DNA of 64,000 nucleotides. Source: Viridibacterium sediminicola (GTDB taxonomy: Bacteria > Pseudomonadota > Gammaproteobacteria > Burkholderiales > Rhodocyclaceae). The notes below the pieces were generated by a model that saw nothing but the letters and a program-made list of their open reading frames with translations, ran no database searches and was not told where the DNA came from. This document shows positions 44,101 to 52,346 of this stretch, piece by piece (the stretch's first letter is position 1; every line of letters starts with the position of its first letter). The stretch spans positions 233,298 through 297,297 of the forward strand of contig NZ_JBDIVE010000005.1 of the NCBI RefSeq assembly GCF_039631295.1, written 5' to 3'. A program made the position numbers and the translations under genes.

Positions 44101-44230
44101 CGTGGTGATCGGCGGCCTGCTCACTTCAACAGTTCTGAGCCTGCTGGTGGTCCCGGTGATGTTCACCTACGTCGATGATCTGCTCAATGCCCTGCGCAAG
44201 CTGTTTGCGCGCAAAGCCACGGCAAACTGA
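41168..44230 (+). CDS. RND efflux permease (HAE1/MdtB-like)
   Basis: A 1020-aa proton-driven exporter with twelve membrane helices and two large periplasmic loops. The helix 4 proton-relay Asp pair is in VVGILVDDAIVEIENIV, and the helix 10 Lys in LLMLMGVVTKNSILLVEYA. GIPGLFFRQFG and GADPSFRQPMAIVVIGG are also conserved. Substrates are not predictable; the drug-exporting HAE1 class fits better than the heavy-metal class. No regulator gene is adjacent. Confidence 0.93.
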   Translation: MNFSSWSIRNPVPAVLLFVLLTILGIIGWRGLPIQDFPDMDLPAVVVSASLEGAAPAQLETEVARKIEDKLASLSNVDHIVTSITDGSVSITISFALEKNGEEALNEVRNAVDSARADLPTSMNAPTVSKVTTTGSPIVTYTVASDKYDEQELSWLVDNDLTKQLLAVKGVGKVSRIGGVDREVHVDLDPALMAGLGVTAAQVSSQLKLTQQDASGGRGDIGGAQQSLRTLGAVGTVAEIAALNIPLSDGRHLRLDQIAKVSDNIAERGSLAYLDGKQVIAFQITRNKGTSQVSVARLVKEAVDTFSASHPQVQIKEAFNTVDSINDNYLGSMHLLLEGALLAVVVVWWFLRDWRATIVSATALPLSIIPTFAAMYFLGFSLNVLSLLSLALVVGILVDDAIVEIENIVRHIRMGKSPYEAAMEAADEIGLAVIATTFTLVAVFLPTAFMGGIPGLFFRQFGITAAVAVLASLIVARLLTPMMAAYFLRPHPPLERQSALMTHYLGWVRACMKHRFATVAAAVLFLLLSLTMIPLLPTGFVPPPDDSQSRVSIELAPGSTLEETRQVAEQARQLLMSMPDVKQVFTLVGASTSGGGFNASVSSDVRKATLTLTLTPRSERSRKQSEIEAEMRTVMKALPGARVNVGRGGSGEKLELTLASDDGNALLATAADVERDLRTLKGVGNITSSAALQRPEVQFKPDYARASALGITANALADTMRVATSGDFASSLSKLNLPQRQIAVRVRLDPAARADLDTLSQLRVKGNNGYVALAALADIQLGSGPSQINRLDRERNITLSVELSGRTLGDVMKEVRQLPSMKTLPPGVHEVQQGELQRMTELFGSFASAMAIGIFCIYAVLVLLFHDFLQPATILAALPLSVGGALFALLVTHSSFSMPSVIGLLMLMGVVTKNSILLVEYAVMARREHGMSRFEALMDACHKRAQPILMTTIAMAAGMMPIALGLGADPSFRQPMAIVVIGGLLTSTVLSLLVVPVMFTYVDDLLNALRKLFARKATAN

Positions 44231-44246
44231 ACGCAGAACAATGCAA

Positions 44247-44290
44247 AAGGGCCGTCAGCCAGCGCATCCAAGCGCTGCCTGACGGCCCTT
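44247..44290. terminator. Bidirectional terminator between efflux operon and degP
   Basis: AAGGGCCGTCAG (44247-44258) pairs with its complement at 44279-44290, with an inner AGCGC/GCGCT stem and a six-base loop. It lies in the 72-bp gap between two convergent genes; short T and A tracts flank it. Confidence 0.85.
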
Positions 44291-44302
44291 CTCTTGCCTG
44301 AC

Positions 44303-45790
44303 TCAGCGTTTCGCCGCTGTCGCCGGAGCCTGGGTCAGACGCATGCCGACAAAATTGATTACATCACCGCGCTGCACACGCAGCGTCACCGCACTGCCCG
44401 CTTCCAGCGCATTGACCAGGCTGTTGAAATGCTCGGCCGAACGGATCTCTTCGGTCTTGCCGCGTGCCACCAGTGCGGTCACCACATCGCCGGCACGCAA
44501 TTCGGCGCGCGCTGCGACACCAAAGGACTGGCGGATCGAGGCGCCTGCACTGAGCTTGAGCTCGCGCTTTTGCTGACTGCTCAGATCCTGCGTCACCAGA
44601 CCCAGACGATTGGCATTGCGCGGCGGCAGCGGCGGCGCGCTGGCCACTGGAACCGGATCGGGCTCGTCCGAGGGGAATTCACCGACCACCACCGGAATAT
44701 CGCGCACCGCGCCATTACGGAACACCTGCATGCTGACGCGGGTACCGGGACGGACCACGCCGACGATGCGCGGCAGCTCGACCGAATCAGCCACCGGCTT
44801 GCCACCGAAGGCAAGAATGATGTCGCCGAGCTTGAGACCGATCTGCGCGGCCGGACCGTCACCGTCAATCGCACTGATCAGCGCGCCCGATGGCTTGCTC
44901 AAGCCGAAGCTGTCCGCCAGATCACGCGTGACATCCTGGATCGCCACCCCGATGCGCCCGCGCCGCACGCGACCGTATTGGCGCAGCTGCTGCTGCACAT
45001 CCATCGCCACATCGATGGGAATCGAGAACGAGATGCCCATGAAGCCGCCCGAGCGCGAATAGATCTGCGAATTGATGCCGACCACTTCGCCCTTGAGGTT
45101 GAACAGCGGCCCGCCGGAATTGCCGGGATTGATCGCCACATCGGTCTGGATGAAGGGCACCAGGGTTTCATCGGGCAAGGCACGCCCCTTGGCGCTGACG
45201 ATGCCAGCCGTCACCGTGCTCTCGAAGCCAAACGGCGAACCGATGGCCAGCACCCAGTCGCCCACGTGCAGATCGGCCATATTGCCGAAGCGGGCCACCG
45301 GCAAGCCGCTCGCCTCGACCTTCAGCAAGGCGATGTCGCTGCGCTTGTCGCGCCCGACCACGCGGGCAGCCAGCTCGCGGCGATCAGACAGGCGTACGAG
45401 GATTTCGTCGGCCCCCTCGACCACGTGGGTGTTGGTCAGAATGTAACCATCGGCACTGATGATGAAGCCCGAGCCGGTCGCCTGATCCTGCTCTTCCGGG
45501 CCAGCCTGATCGCGCTTGGGAGCAAAGCGGCGCAGCCAGTCGGGCAGCTGGGCGTCATCGCCCAGGCTCTGCAGCGGCGAGCTGGGCGGGCGCGATTGGG
45601 TAGCGGTGATATTGACCACCACCGGCGCCTGCTTGGCCACCAGGGGCACAAAATCGGGCAGATCGCGCGCCAGCACTGGCGTGCTGATCCACAAGCCCAG
45701 AACAAGAATCAGGACTTGCGGCGCAGCGGATAAACGGGGGGAAAAGCAGCGAAGGGAAAAACGCGGTGATGTCCAGCGGGACAAACTCAT
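44303..45790 (-). CDS. degP: Periplasmic serine protease/chaperone DegP (MucD type)
   Basis: A 495-aa HtrA-family protein: signal region (APQVLILVLGLWISTPVLA), trypsin-like domain with the His in LTNTHVVEGADEI, Asp in RSDIALLKVE and Ser in PGNSGGPLFNLKGEVVG, then two PDZ domains (GRIGVAIQDVTRD near residue 290, and a second near residue 400). It degrades or refolds misfolded envelope proteins and is the last gene of the sigma-E operon. ATG 45790 overlaps the rseC stop (ATGA). Confidence 0.94.
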   Translation of the reverse strand: MSLSRWTSPRFSLRCFSPRLSAAPQVLILVLGLWISTPVLARDLPDFVPLVAKQAPVVVNITATQSRPPSSPLQSLGDDAQLPDWLRRFAPKRDQAGPEEQDQATGSGFIISADGYILTNTHVVEGADEILVRLSDRRELAARVVGRDKRSDIALLKVEASGLPVARFGNMADLHVGDWVLAIGSPFGFESTVTAGIVSAKGRALPDETLVPFIQTDVAINPGNSGGPLFNLKGEVVGINSQIYSRSGGFMGISFSIPIDVAMDVQQQLRQYGRVRRGRIGVAIQDVTRDLADSFGLSKPSGALISAIDGDGPAAQIGLKLGDIILAFGGKPVADSVELPRIVGVVRPGTRVSMQVFRNGAVRDIPVVVGEFPSDEPDPVPVASAPPLPPRNANRLGLVTQDLSSQQKRELKLSAGASIRQSFGVAARAELRAGDVVTALVARGKTEEIRSAEHFNSLVNALEAGSAVTLRVQRGDVINFVGMRLTQAPATAAKR

Positions 45791-46218
45791 TTCGGTTCCA
45801 GTATTTCGACCAGCCTGGGTCGCATGCGGCCAGCAGAAAGCCTGCGGCGCATACCCCACAGCAAAAGGATCGAACATACCAGACCGAGCACACTACCCAC
45901 AATCACAGATGACTCTGAACCGGACACACTCCAGCCAAGTGTTGCGCCGGCGAAGAGCAGCGATAGCGGCAGCACATAGGCCAACAGGGCCGCGCGCAAA
46001 GCGGCACCATCAGCGATCTCGACGATCACCTCGTGACCGGGCTTGGCATCGGCAAGGTTTTCGACTTCGTACTCGCGGCAGCGCGAGCCGAAAATCTGCC
46101 CCAGCATGTCGCTACGGCAACCACCGGCCTCATCGCAGCGTCCGCAACCGGCCTGCGGCCCGACGCGCACAAAGGTCTGCTGGGCATGAATACGGATCAC
46201 ACGGGCTTCTACACGCAT
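45787..46218 (-). CDS. rseC: RseC/MucC family membrane protein
   Basis: A 143-aa protein with an N-terminal Cys-rich module (GCGRCDEAGGCRSDMLG, then CRE), two membrane helices (residues about 75-120) and a basic tail. RseC modulates sigma-E activity and, in some bacteria, helps reduce SoxR; exact action here is inferred. GAGG precedes the start. It lies between rseB (9 bp) and degP (4-bp overlap). Confidence 0.9.
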   Translation of the reverse strand: MRVEARVIRIHAQQTFVRVGPQAGCGRCDEAGGCRSDMLGQIFGSRCREYEVENLADAKPGHEVIVEIADGAALRAALLAYVLPLSLLFAGATLGWSVSGSESSVIVGSVLGLVCSILLLWGMRRRLSAGRMRPRLVEILEPK

Positions 46219-46227
46219 GGCAGAACC

Positions 46228-47214
46228 TCAGGGCTTGCGCGCCGGCAGCGCTTCAACGCCTTCAGCCACGCGACGCAGCGCCGCTGGCGGCACTTCTCCC
46301 AAGGCGGTGATCACCACATCGTTACGCACCGTGCGATACATCGACACCGGACCGACATGGCTCTGCATCGGTGCGACGCTCATATTGCGCTTGGCGTCAC
46401 GCTCGATGAACACCGAAACCGTTGCCAGTCCGTCAGAGAAAACGGCATGCAGCGCATCCGGCCGATCCGCCCGCAAGGGACGTCTGGCCAGCGAAACCTG
46501 ATGAAAGCCCGGCGGCAGACCGCGGAAGGCCCAGCCGGCCTCTTCCTGATGCAGGTCTACGCCGCGTGCGTTGATCACTTTCCAGTCTGAAGAACGGCTG
46601 TAGCGCGGTTTGACGCGTTCGCGGTCAACCTGCGGCCCCACCGTGATTTCACTGAACGAGAACTGTTCGACCACATCATTGGGCGCACGCAGCATGCGCG
46701 CCTTGAGCAGCAGACCTGTTTGCATATCGGCCCACAACTCGTGCCCGAAGCGCATGTCGTCGCGCGGCTCCAGGCGGATCGATTGCGCTTCGCGCCCGGC
46801 GACCTTGCCCACCTCACCCAGACGCAACACGTAATAATCAGACAGCCCACTCACCACCGTCGCCACGCGACCAGGGAAGCTGCCGGTGACCGCACGGTCG
46901 ATGATGATCAGATGCTCGCGCGGAAAGAAGGTCTGTACCTCGTCATTGCTACGAATGACTTCACGCGCCATGCCATCGAGGTTCTCCAGCCGCTCCTGCT
47001 GGCCGGAGCCATCCACGACGTGAGTAAAGCGAGAACTCTGGCTGACCCCACCGCTCTCATAGACAAACATGCCACTGTAATTGAGCGTACGCGGCGCCAG
47101 ACTCATGCGGTGCAACCAATTGGCTGCATCCGCGGTGCCCACCTGGGCGCAAGCCACCCCGGCAAACAGCGCCAGGCTCGCCAGCAAAGATGGACGCAGC
47201 AACAACTTGATCAT
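46228..47214 (-). CDS. rseB: Sigma-E regulatory periplasmic protein RseB/MucB
   Basis: A 328-aa precursor with signal peptide (LLASLALFAGVACAQ) and the MucB/RseB lipid-sensing fold: ANWLHRMSLAPRTLNYSGMF, TVVSGLSDYYVLRLGEVGKVAG and a C-terminal domain. It guards RseA from proteolysis until lipopolysaccharide-type stress appears. Its ATG overlaps the rseA stop by one base. Confidence 0.92.
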   Translation of the reverse strand: MIKLLLRPSLLASLALFAGVACAQVGTADAANWLHRMSLAPRTLNYSGMFVYESGGVSQSSRFTHVVDGSGQQERLENLDGMAREVIRSNDEVQTFFPREHLIIIDRAVTGSFPGRVATVVSGLSDYYVLRLGEVGKVAGREAQSIRLEPRDDMRFGHELWADMQTGLLLKARMLRAPNDVVEQFSFSEITVGPQVDRERVKPRYSRSSDWKVINARGVDLHQEEAGWAFRGLPPGFHQVSLARRPLRADRPDALHAVFSDGLATVSVFIERDAKRNMSVAPMQSHVGPVSMYRTVRNDVVITALGEVPPAALRRVAEGVEALPARKP

Positions 47215-47738
47215 CAGCGCGCAGCCACCAGAGGTTCATACGCCACCGGGCGCACATAGCCCGATACGCCCGCCATCTGCACGCCCGGACCATAGGCTTG
47301 ATGAGCGACCAGATAGGGACGCTCATCCTCTTCAGCCGACGTTGCATTGCTGACCAGCGCCTGCGGGCGCTGCACTTGCGGAGCGGCAGCGATCGCCGAA
47401 TTCTGCGCCACTTGCTGCGCCGCCTGCCCGCCCAGCACCGTCCAGGCCACCACGGCAACACCTGACACAGCGGCCGCCAGCGCCATCCAGCGTGGCAGCG
47501 GCTGCTGCACCACCGGCTCGGCAGGGCGTGAGCGCGGCGCCAGCACAGTCGGCTCATCATCGAGTACGGCCATCACGCGGGCAGTGAAATCCTGCGACAG
47601 GGCCGACTCCTGACGCAAGATGTCACCAATCAGCCACCAGGTTCCACAGGCCTTGCGCACCTGGAGCTGCTGCACATCAATCGGGTCGCGAGCGGGATGC
47701 TCACCATCGAGCCATGCCGAGATGTTTTCATTCGTCAT
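47214..47738 (-). CDS. rseA: Anti-sigma-E factor RseA/MucA
   Basis: A 174-aa protein: N-terminal sigma-binding domain (MTNENISAWLDGEHPARDP, CGTWWLIGDILRQE, DFTARVMAVLDDEP), one membrane helix (WMALAAAVSGVAVVAWTVLGG, about residues 93-112) and a periplasmic tail. It holds RpoE at the membrane until regulated cleavage. ATG 47738 has AGAGGT upstream and the correct domain start; a longer in-frame extension is rejected. It lies 62 bp after rpoE. Confidence 0.9.
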   Translation of the reverse strand: MTNENISAWLDGEHPARDPIDVQQLQVRKACGTWWLIGDILRQESALSQDFTARVMAVLDDEPTVLAPRSRPAEPVVQQPLPRWMALAAAVSGVAVVAWTVLGGQAAQQVAQNSAIAAAPQVQRPQALVSNATSAEEDERPYLVAHQAYGPGVQMAGVSGYVRPVAYEPLVAAR

Positions 47739-47800
47739 AATCAGACCTCTTGCCTGTGCTTGCCTTGCCTGTTGTACCACCGCGCATTGCCATTGCGCGC

Positions 47801-48400
47801 CTACCAACGCTTGTCCGGCGCAATGTCGAGCATTGGCCGCAAACGTTCCGAGATTGCTTCGCGTGCGCGGAAGATGCGTGAGCGCACCGTACCGATCGGA
47901 CAGTCCATCACACTGGCAATCTCGTCATAACTCAAACCCTCGATTTCGCGCAGCACGATGGCCGTGCGCAATTCCTCGGGCAATGCATCCATCGCGGCAT
48001 TGACCGTCTCGCCAATCTGGCGCGTCATCATCAAGCGCTCTGGCGTGTCGTTGTCACGCAAAGCGTCGCCGTCTTCCATCGTCTCGGCATCTTCCGCATC
48101 GGTCGATGTCGAAGTCGGCGCGCGTCGCCCTTGCGACACCAGGTAGTTCTTCGCCGTATTGATACCGATGCGGTATAGCCAGGTGTAGAACGCACTATCT
48201 CCACGGAACGAGGGCAATGCGCGATACGCCTTGATGAAGGCTTCCTGCGTCACATCTTCGACCTCGGCCGGATCACGGATCATGCGCGACAACAAGCGGG
48301 CGAGCTTGCGCTGGTACTTGGACACAAGCAAGCCAAAGGCCTGCTTGTCGCCGCGTTGCACCCGCTCCACCAGTTGCTGGTCTAATTCCTTGTCGCTCAT
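47801..48400 (-). CDS. rpoE: RNA polymerase sigma factor RpoE (ECF, AlgU type)
   Basis: A 199-aa ECF sigma factor. Region 2: RGDKQAFGLLVSKYQRKLAR and DVTQEAFIKAYRALPSFRG, FYTWLYRIGINTAKNYLV. Region 4: ALPEELRTAIVLREIEGLSY and VMDCPIGTVRSRIFRAREAI. It directs the envelope-stress regulon and heads the operon rpoE-rseA-rseB-rseC-degP. Start at 48400 (MSDKELDQQLVERVQRGD) is standard for the family. It is divergent from nadB. Confidence 0.95.
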   Translation of the reverse strand: MSDKELDQQLVERVQRGDKQAFGLLVSKYQRKLARLLSRMIRDPAEVEDVTQEAFIKAYRALPSFRGDSAFYTWLYRIGINTAKNYLVSQGRRAPTSTSTDAEDAETMEDGDALRDNDTPERLMMTRQIGETVNAAMDALPEELRTAIVLREIEGLSYDEIASVMDCPIGTVRSRIFRAREAISERLRPMLDIAPDKRW

Positions 48401-48534
48401 CAATCCCGCTACGCTCCCCCGGCCCGTCTCGCTTATTGCCAGATGTTCTGGCAAGCCATTTGCCGAATTCCGGGGGCGAGTATATCTGATGCCGACACTC
48501 TGCTTCCTCCGACAAGTCACAGCGCGATAAGTTC

Positions 48535-50187
48535 ATGGCTGATATAGTCACGACGCTTGTCCGTGAGGAAACACTCTTGAAGCAATTCGACGTACTGATT
48601 CTCGGCACCGGCCTGGCCGGACAATCGCTGGCACTGCGCCTGGCTGACACACTCAAGGTTGCGCTGGTGACCAAGCGCGAAATCGCCGATGGCGCCAGTG
48701 GCTGGGCGCAAGGCGGCATCGCTGCGGTGGTGGATCCAGCTGATTCGATCAACGCGCATTACGAAGATACGCTCGTCGCCGGTGCGCAACTCAACGACCC
48801 GGCAGCCACGCGCTTCGTTGTCGAGCATGGTCGTGAAGCCATCGACTGGCTGCGTGCCCAGGGCGTGCCCTTCACGCCCGATGACGACACCGCCTGGGGC
48901 ATGCACCTGACGCGCGAAGGCGGTCACAGCCATCGTCGCATCGTGCACGTCGCCGACGCCACCGGCGCTGCGGTGCAGGAGACGCTGATCGATCGCGTGC
49001 GCCGCCATCCGAACATCAGCATCCTCGAGCACTGCATCGCCGTCGACCTGATCGTCGGCCACAAGATCGGCAAATCGACGGCGGGCTGTCTGGGCGCCTA
49101 CCTGATGGACCTCAAGAGCGGCCACATCGAAGCCTGTGCGGCGGGCCATACCGTGCTCGCCACTGGCGGCGCCGGCAAGGTCTATCTCTACACCACCAAT
49201 CCCGATACCGCGACAGGCGATGGCATCGCGATGGCCTGGCGCGCCGGCTGTCGCGTCTCGAACATGGAGTTCATCCAGTTCCACCCGACCTGCCTGTATC
49301 ACCCGCAAGCCAAGTCCTTCCTGATTTCCGAAGCCGTGCGCGGCGAAGGCGGCCTGCTCAAGCTGCCCGACGGCACGCGCTTCATGCCTGCGCACGACGA
49401 ACGCGCCGAGCTTGCGCCGCGTGACGTCGTCGCGCGCGCCATCGACTTCGAGATGAAGAAACGCGGCATCGACAGCGTCTTCCTCGACATCAGTCACAAG
49501 AGCCCGGAATTCCTCCACGAGCACTTCCCGAACATCCTCGCGCGCTGTGCCGAGCTGGGCATCGACATCACCCAGCAGCCGATTCCCGTCGTGCCCGCCG
49601 CGCACTACACCTGTGGTGGCGTGGTCATCGATCTGCGCGCACGCACCGACCTGCCCGGCCTCTACGCCGTCGGTGAAACCTCCTGCTCCGGCCTGCATGG
49701 CGCCAATCGCCTGGCCAGCAATTCGCTGCTCGAATGCGTGGTGTTTGCCGAAGCGGCTGCACGCGACATTCTCGCCAATCCGCGCAAAGCAGTCAGCGCG
49801 CTGCCGCAGTGGGACGAAAGCCGCGTCACCGATGCCGACGAAGAAGTCGTCATCTCGCATAACTGGGATGAGCTGCGCCGCTTCATGTGGGACTACGTCG
49901 GCATCGTGCGCACCACCAAGCGCCTGCAACGCGCCCAGCACCGCATCCGCCTGCTCGAACGCGAGATCGACGAGTACTACGCCAACTTCCGCGTCAGCAA
50001 CGACTTGATCGAGCTACGCAATCTCGTCACCACGGCCGACCTCATCGTGCGCAGCGCCCTGCGCCGCAAGGAGACACGCGGCCTGCACTTCTCGCGCGAC
50101 TACCCGGCAACATCGAAGAAAGCCAAGCCCACCGTGCTCGGCAATCACCGCTTCCCGCTGCGCCTAAAACGCTGGAACAACATCTAA
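48535..50187 (+). CDS. nadB: L-aspartate oxidase
   Basis: A 536- to 550-aa flavoprotein that oxidises aspartate to iminoaspartate, the first step of NAD synthesis. The FAD dinucleotide site is FDVLILGTGLAGQSLALRLA; ASGWAQGGIAAV, HYTCGGVVIDLRART and SNSLLECVVFAEAAA are conserved. Start is uncertain: ATG 48535 has no ribosome site, while TTG 48577 (protein beginning MKQFDVLIL, as most NadB do) has GAGGAA 6-7 nt upstream and is probably the true one. It is convergent with the YgfX-like gene, overlapping it by 4 bp. Confidence 0.93.
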   Translation: MADIVTTLVREETLLKQFDVLILGTGLAGQSLALRLADTLKVALVTKREIADGASGWAQGGIAAVVDPADSINAHYEDTLVAGAQLNDPAATRFVVEHGREAIDWLRAQGVPFTPDDDTAWGMHLTREGGHSHRRIVHVADATGAAVQETLIDRVRRHPNISILEHCIAVDLIVGHKIGKSTAGCLGAYLMDLKSGHIEACAAGHTVLATGGAGKVYLYTTNPDTATGDGIAMAWRAGCRVSNMEFIQFHPTCLYHPQAKSFLISEAVRGEGGLLKLPDGTRFMPAHDERAELAPRDVVARAIDFEMKKRGIDSVFLDISHKSPEFLHEHFPNILARCAELGIDITQQPIPVVPAAHYTCGGVVIDLRARTDLPGLYAVGETSCSGLHGANRLASNSLLECVVFAEAAARDILANPRKAVSALPQWDESRVTDADEEVVISHNWDELRRFMWDYVGIVRTTKRLQRAQHRIRLLEREIDEYYANFRVSNDLIELRNLVTTADLIVRSALRRKETRGLHFSRDYPATSKKAKPTVLGNHRFPLRLKRWNNI

Positions 50188-50609
50188 ACAGCGCCGGTCT
50201 GGATGCGCCAGCGCAACCAGACCTGCAGCTGCCGCCACGCCTGCGCAGAAAATGCATCGCGCATCAGCACGAAATGCTGCGCGGAGGCGCCGCTTTCAGG
50301 TTGCCAGTGCAAGACAAGGAATGGCCCCATGCCATGACTACCGGGCAGCACAAGACCGCGCTGGCGTAGCGCGCCACGCATGAAAAGTGCGCCCGACTCA
50401 TCGGGCAGCAACACAGCTCCACGCAAACGACGCAGACGCAACACACAACGGATGGCCGAGATGCTGCACAGCAGCCCGACCAGCGCACGGCACCAGGCCG
50501 GCACGCTCTCCGGAACGCTGCACACGAGTGGTAACAGGTGAACGAAAATGGTCGCCAGCTTGAGGGCGGGCGACCATTCGAGGGGGATGCTGCGCGGCGC
50601 CTCGATCAC
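50184..50609 (-). CDS. YgfX (CptA)-like membrane protein
   Basis: A 141-aa protein with two closely spaced membrane helices near residues 17-55 (LATIFVHLLPLVCSV; ALVGLLCSISAI) and a soluble tail with LRRLRGAVLLPDESG and RQLQVWLRWR. Size, topology and position beside nadB and fabF fit the YgfX family; E. coli YgfX acts as the toxin-like partner of SdhE, but no sdhE is in this window. It starts 15 bp after the fabF stop. Confidence 0.65.
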   Translation of the reverse strand: MIEAPRSIPLEWSPALKLATIFVHLLPLVCSVPESVPAWCRALVGLLCSISAIRCVLRLRRLRGAVLLPDESGALFMRGALRQRGLVLPGSHGMGPFLVLHWQPESGASAQHFVLMRDAFSAQAWRQLQVWLRWRIQTGAV

Positions 50610-50624
50610 GACGACGCCCGCGGC

Positions 50625-51863
50625 TTAGAGCTTGCTGAAGACCAGGGTGCTGTTGGTACCACCAAAACCGAAGGAATTGGAGATCGCCACATTGATCGGC
50701 ATCGGCCGCGCCACCAGCGGCACGTAATCCAGATCGCATTGCGGATCGGGGTCGTGCAGATTGGCCGTCGGCGGAGCAACCTGGTTGTGAATCGCCAGAC
50801 ACGAGAACACCGCCTCGATACCGGCAGCGCCACCGAGCAGATGACCCGTCATCGACTTGGTCGAGCTCACCGCCAGCTTGCGTGCGTGATCGCCAAAGGC
50901 CAGCTTGACCGCCAGGGTTTCGGCGATGTCACCAAGGCCCGTCGAGGTGCCATGTGCATTGACGTAATCGACCGCGTCAGCATTGATGCGCGAATTGCGC
51001 AGCGCATTGCGGATCGAGCGCGCAGCGCCCTCGCCGCCCTCGCTGGGCGCAGTGATGTGGTAAGCGTCGGAGCTCATGCCATAGCCAGCCACTTCGCAGT
51101 AGATCTTGGCGCCACGCGCCTTGGCGTGTTCGTACTCTTCGAGCACCAGCACGCCGGCACCTTCGCCAAGCACGAAACCATCACGGCCCAGATCCCAGGG
51201 ACGGCTGGCCGAGGCCGGATCGTCGTTGCGCGTCGACAGCGCCTTGGCCGAGCAGAAGCCGCCCAGACCGAGGAAGGACACTGTCGATTCAGCGCCACCA
51301 GCAATCATGACATCGGCGTCACCGTATTCGATCAGGCGCTGTGCTTCGCCGATCGAGTGATTGCCCGTCGCGCACGCGCTGACGGTCGCAAAATTCGGGC
51401 CCTTGAAGCCATAGTTGATCGACAGGATGCCGGAGATCATGTTGATGATCGAACCGGGCACGAAGAAGGGCGAAACCTTCTTGACGCCTGCTTCACGCGA
51501 AGCTTCGTGCGTCTCTTCGATCATCGGCAGACCGCCGATGCCCGAGCCGATGCACACGCCGACTTGTTCGGCGTAGGACGGATTGGCTTCGATACCCGCG
51601 TCTTTCAGCGCATCGATTGCGGCCGCCAGGCCGTAATGGATGAAGGTATCGAAACGCCGTGCTTCCTTGGGCGACAGATAATTGGCGACATCAAAGTTCT
51701 TGACCTCGCCTGCGATGCGCGTGGGCAGGCCCGACGCATCGAAACGCGTGATCGCAGTAATGCCTGAACGGGCGTTGGTGATGTTGTCCCAAGCTTCGGC
51801 AAGCGAATTGCCCACAGGGGAAATGATTCCCAGCCCGGTAACGACGACTCGGCGGCGCGACAA
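50625..51863 (-). CDS. fabF: 3-oxoacyl-ACP synthase II (KAS II)
   Basis: A 412-aa condensing enzyme of fatty-acid elongation. The catalytic Cys is in VSACATGNHSIGEAQ, His in NAHGTSTGLGD and KSMTGHLLGGAAG. TTG at 51863 is chosen as start: AAGGAG sits exactly 6 nt before it and the protein then begins MSRRRVVVTGLGIISPVGN, the usual FabF start. Another in-frame TTG lies 15 bp upstream and overlaps that ribosome site. It follows acpP after a terminator-like hairpin. Confidence 0.94.
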   Translation of the reverse strand: MSRRRVVVTGLGIISPVGNSLAEAWDNITNARSGITAITRFDASGLPTRIAGEVKNFDVANYLSPKEARRFDTFIHYGLAAAIDALKDAGIEANPSYAEQVGVCIGSGIGGLPMIEETHEASREAGVKKVSPFFVPGSIINMISGILSINYGFKGPNFATVSACATGNHSIGEAQRLIEYGDADVMIAGGAESTVSFLGLGGFCSAKALSTRNDDPASASRPWDLGRDGFVLGEGAGVLVLEEYEHAKARGAKIYCEVAGYGMSSDAYHITAPSEGGEGAARSIRNALRNSRINADAVDYVNAHGTSTGLGDIAETLAVKLAFGDHARKLAVSSTKSMTGHLLGGAAGIEAVFSCLAIHNQVAPPTANLHDPDPQCDLDYVPLVARPMPINVAISNSFGFGGTNSTLVFSKL

Positions 51864-51926
51864 GGAAGACTCCTTCAATCAAGCTCCGTCAGGCTGATGC
51901 GATTCATCGCATTTGCATAACGGGGC

Positions 51927-51972
51927 GCAAAAATACTTGCGGCGGGGCGCTTTTGCAAACGCACCCGCCGCC
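51927..51972 (-). terminator. Terminator/attenuator between acpP and fabF
   Basis: In minus orientation GGCGGCGGGTGC pairs with GCGCCCCGCCGC (51961-51972 and 51939-51950) and is followed by AAGTATTTTTG. It would let most transcripts end after acpP, consistent with the high ACP demand of cells, while some read on into fabF. Confidence 0.6.
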
Positions 51973-51987
51973 TTGTTCGAAACCAGA

Positions 51988-52227
51988 TCAGCCCTTGATG
52001 TTGGCGCTGACGTAGTCGATAGCTTGCTGAACGGTCGTGATCTTCTCGGCTTCTTCGTCGGGAATCTCGCACTCGAATTCTTCTTCGAGCGCCATCACCA
52101 GTTCAACGGTGTCCAGCGAGTCCGCACCCAGATCATCAACAAACGAAGATTCGTTCTTGATGTCGGCATCGTTGACGCCCAGTTGTTCGGCGACGATCTT
52201 GCGAACGCGCTGTTCAATATTCTCCAT
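51988..52227 (-). CDS. acpP: Acyl carrier protein
   Basis: A 79-aa acidic protein with the phosphopantetheine Ser in DLGADSLDTVELVMALEEEF. It carries acyl chains between FabD, FabH, FabF, FabG and PlsX. AAGGAG precedes the ATG. AcpS, which modifies it, is at 14061-14444. Confidence 0.97.
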   Translation of the reverse strand: MENIEQRVRKIVAEQLGVNDADIKNESSFVDDLGADSLDTVELVMALEEEFECEIPDEEAEKITTVQQAIDYVSANIKG

Positions 52228-52346
52228 GAATCGCTCCTTGCGAGTTAAAGCTTATGATCAGACAAACCCGGGCATTTTAGCAGAAAGCGGCGAGAACTTT
52301 CGCCAACTTTCCGTAACGCCCGGACAAGTTCGGCAGCGCACGGCCA

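Noticed and set aside
48401..48480. GGAATT...TCTGG as a sigma-E autoregulatory promoter of rpoE
   Set aside because: The spacer is more than 20 bp, against 15-17 bp for sigma-E promoters.
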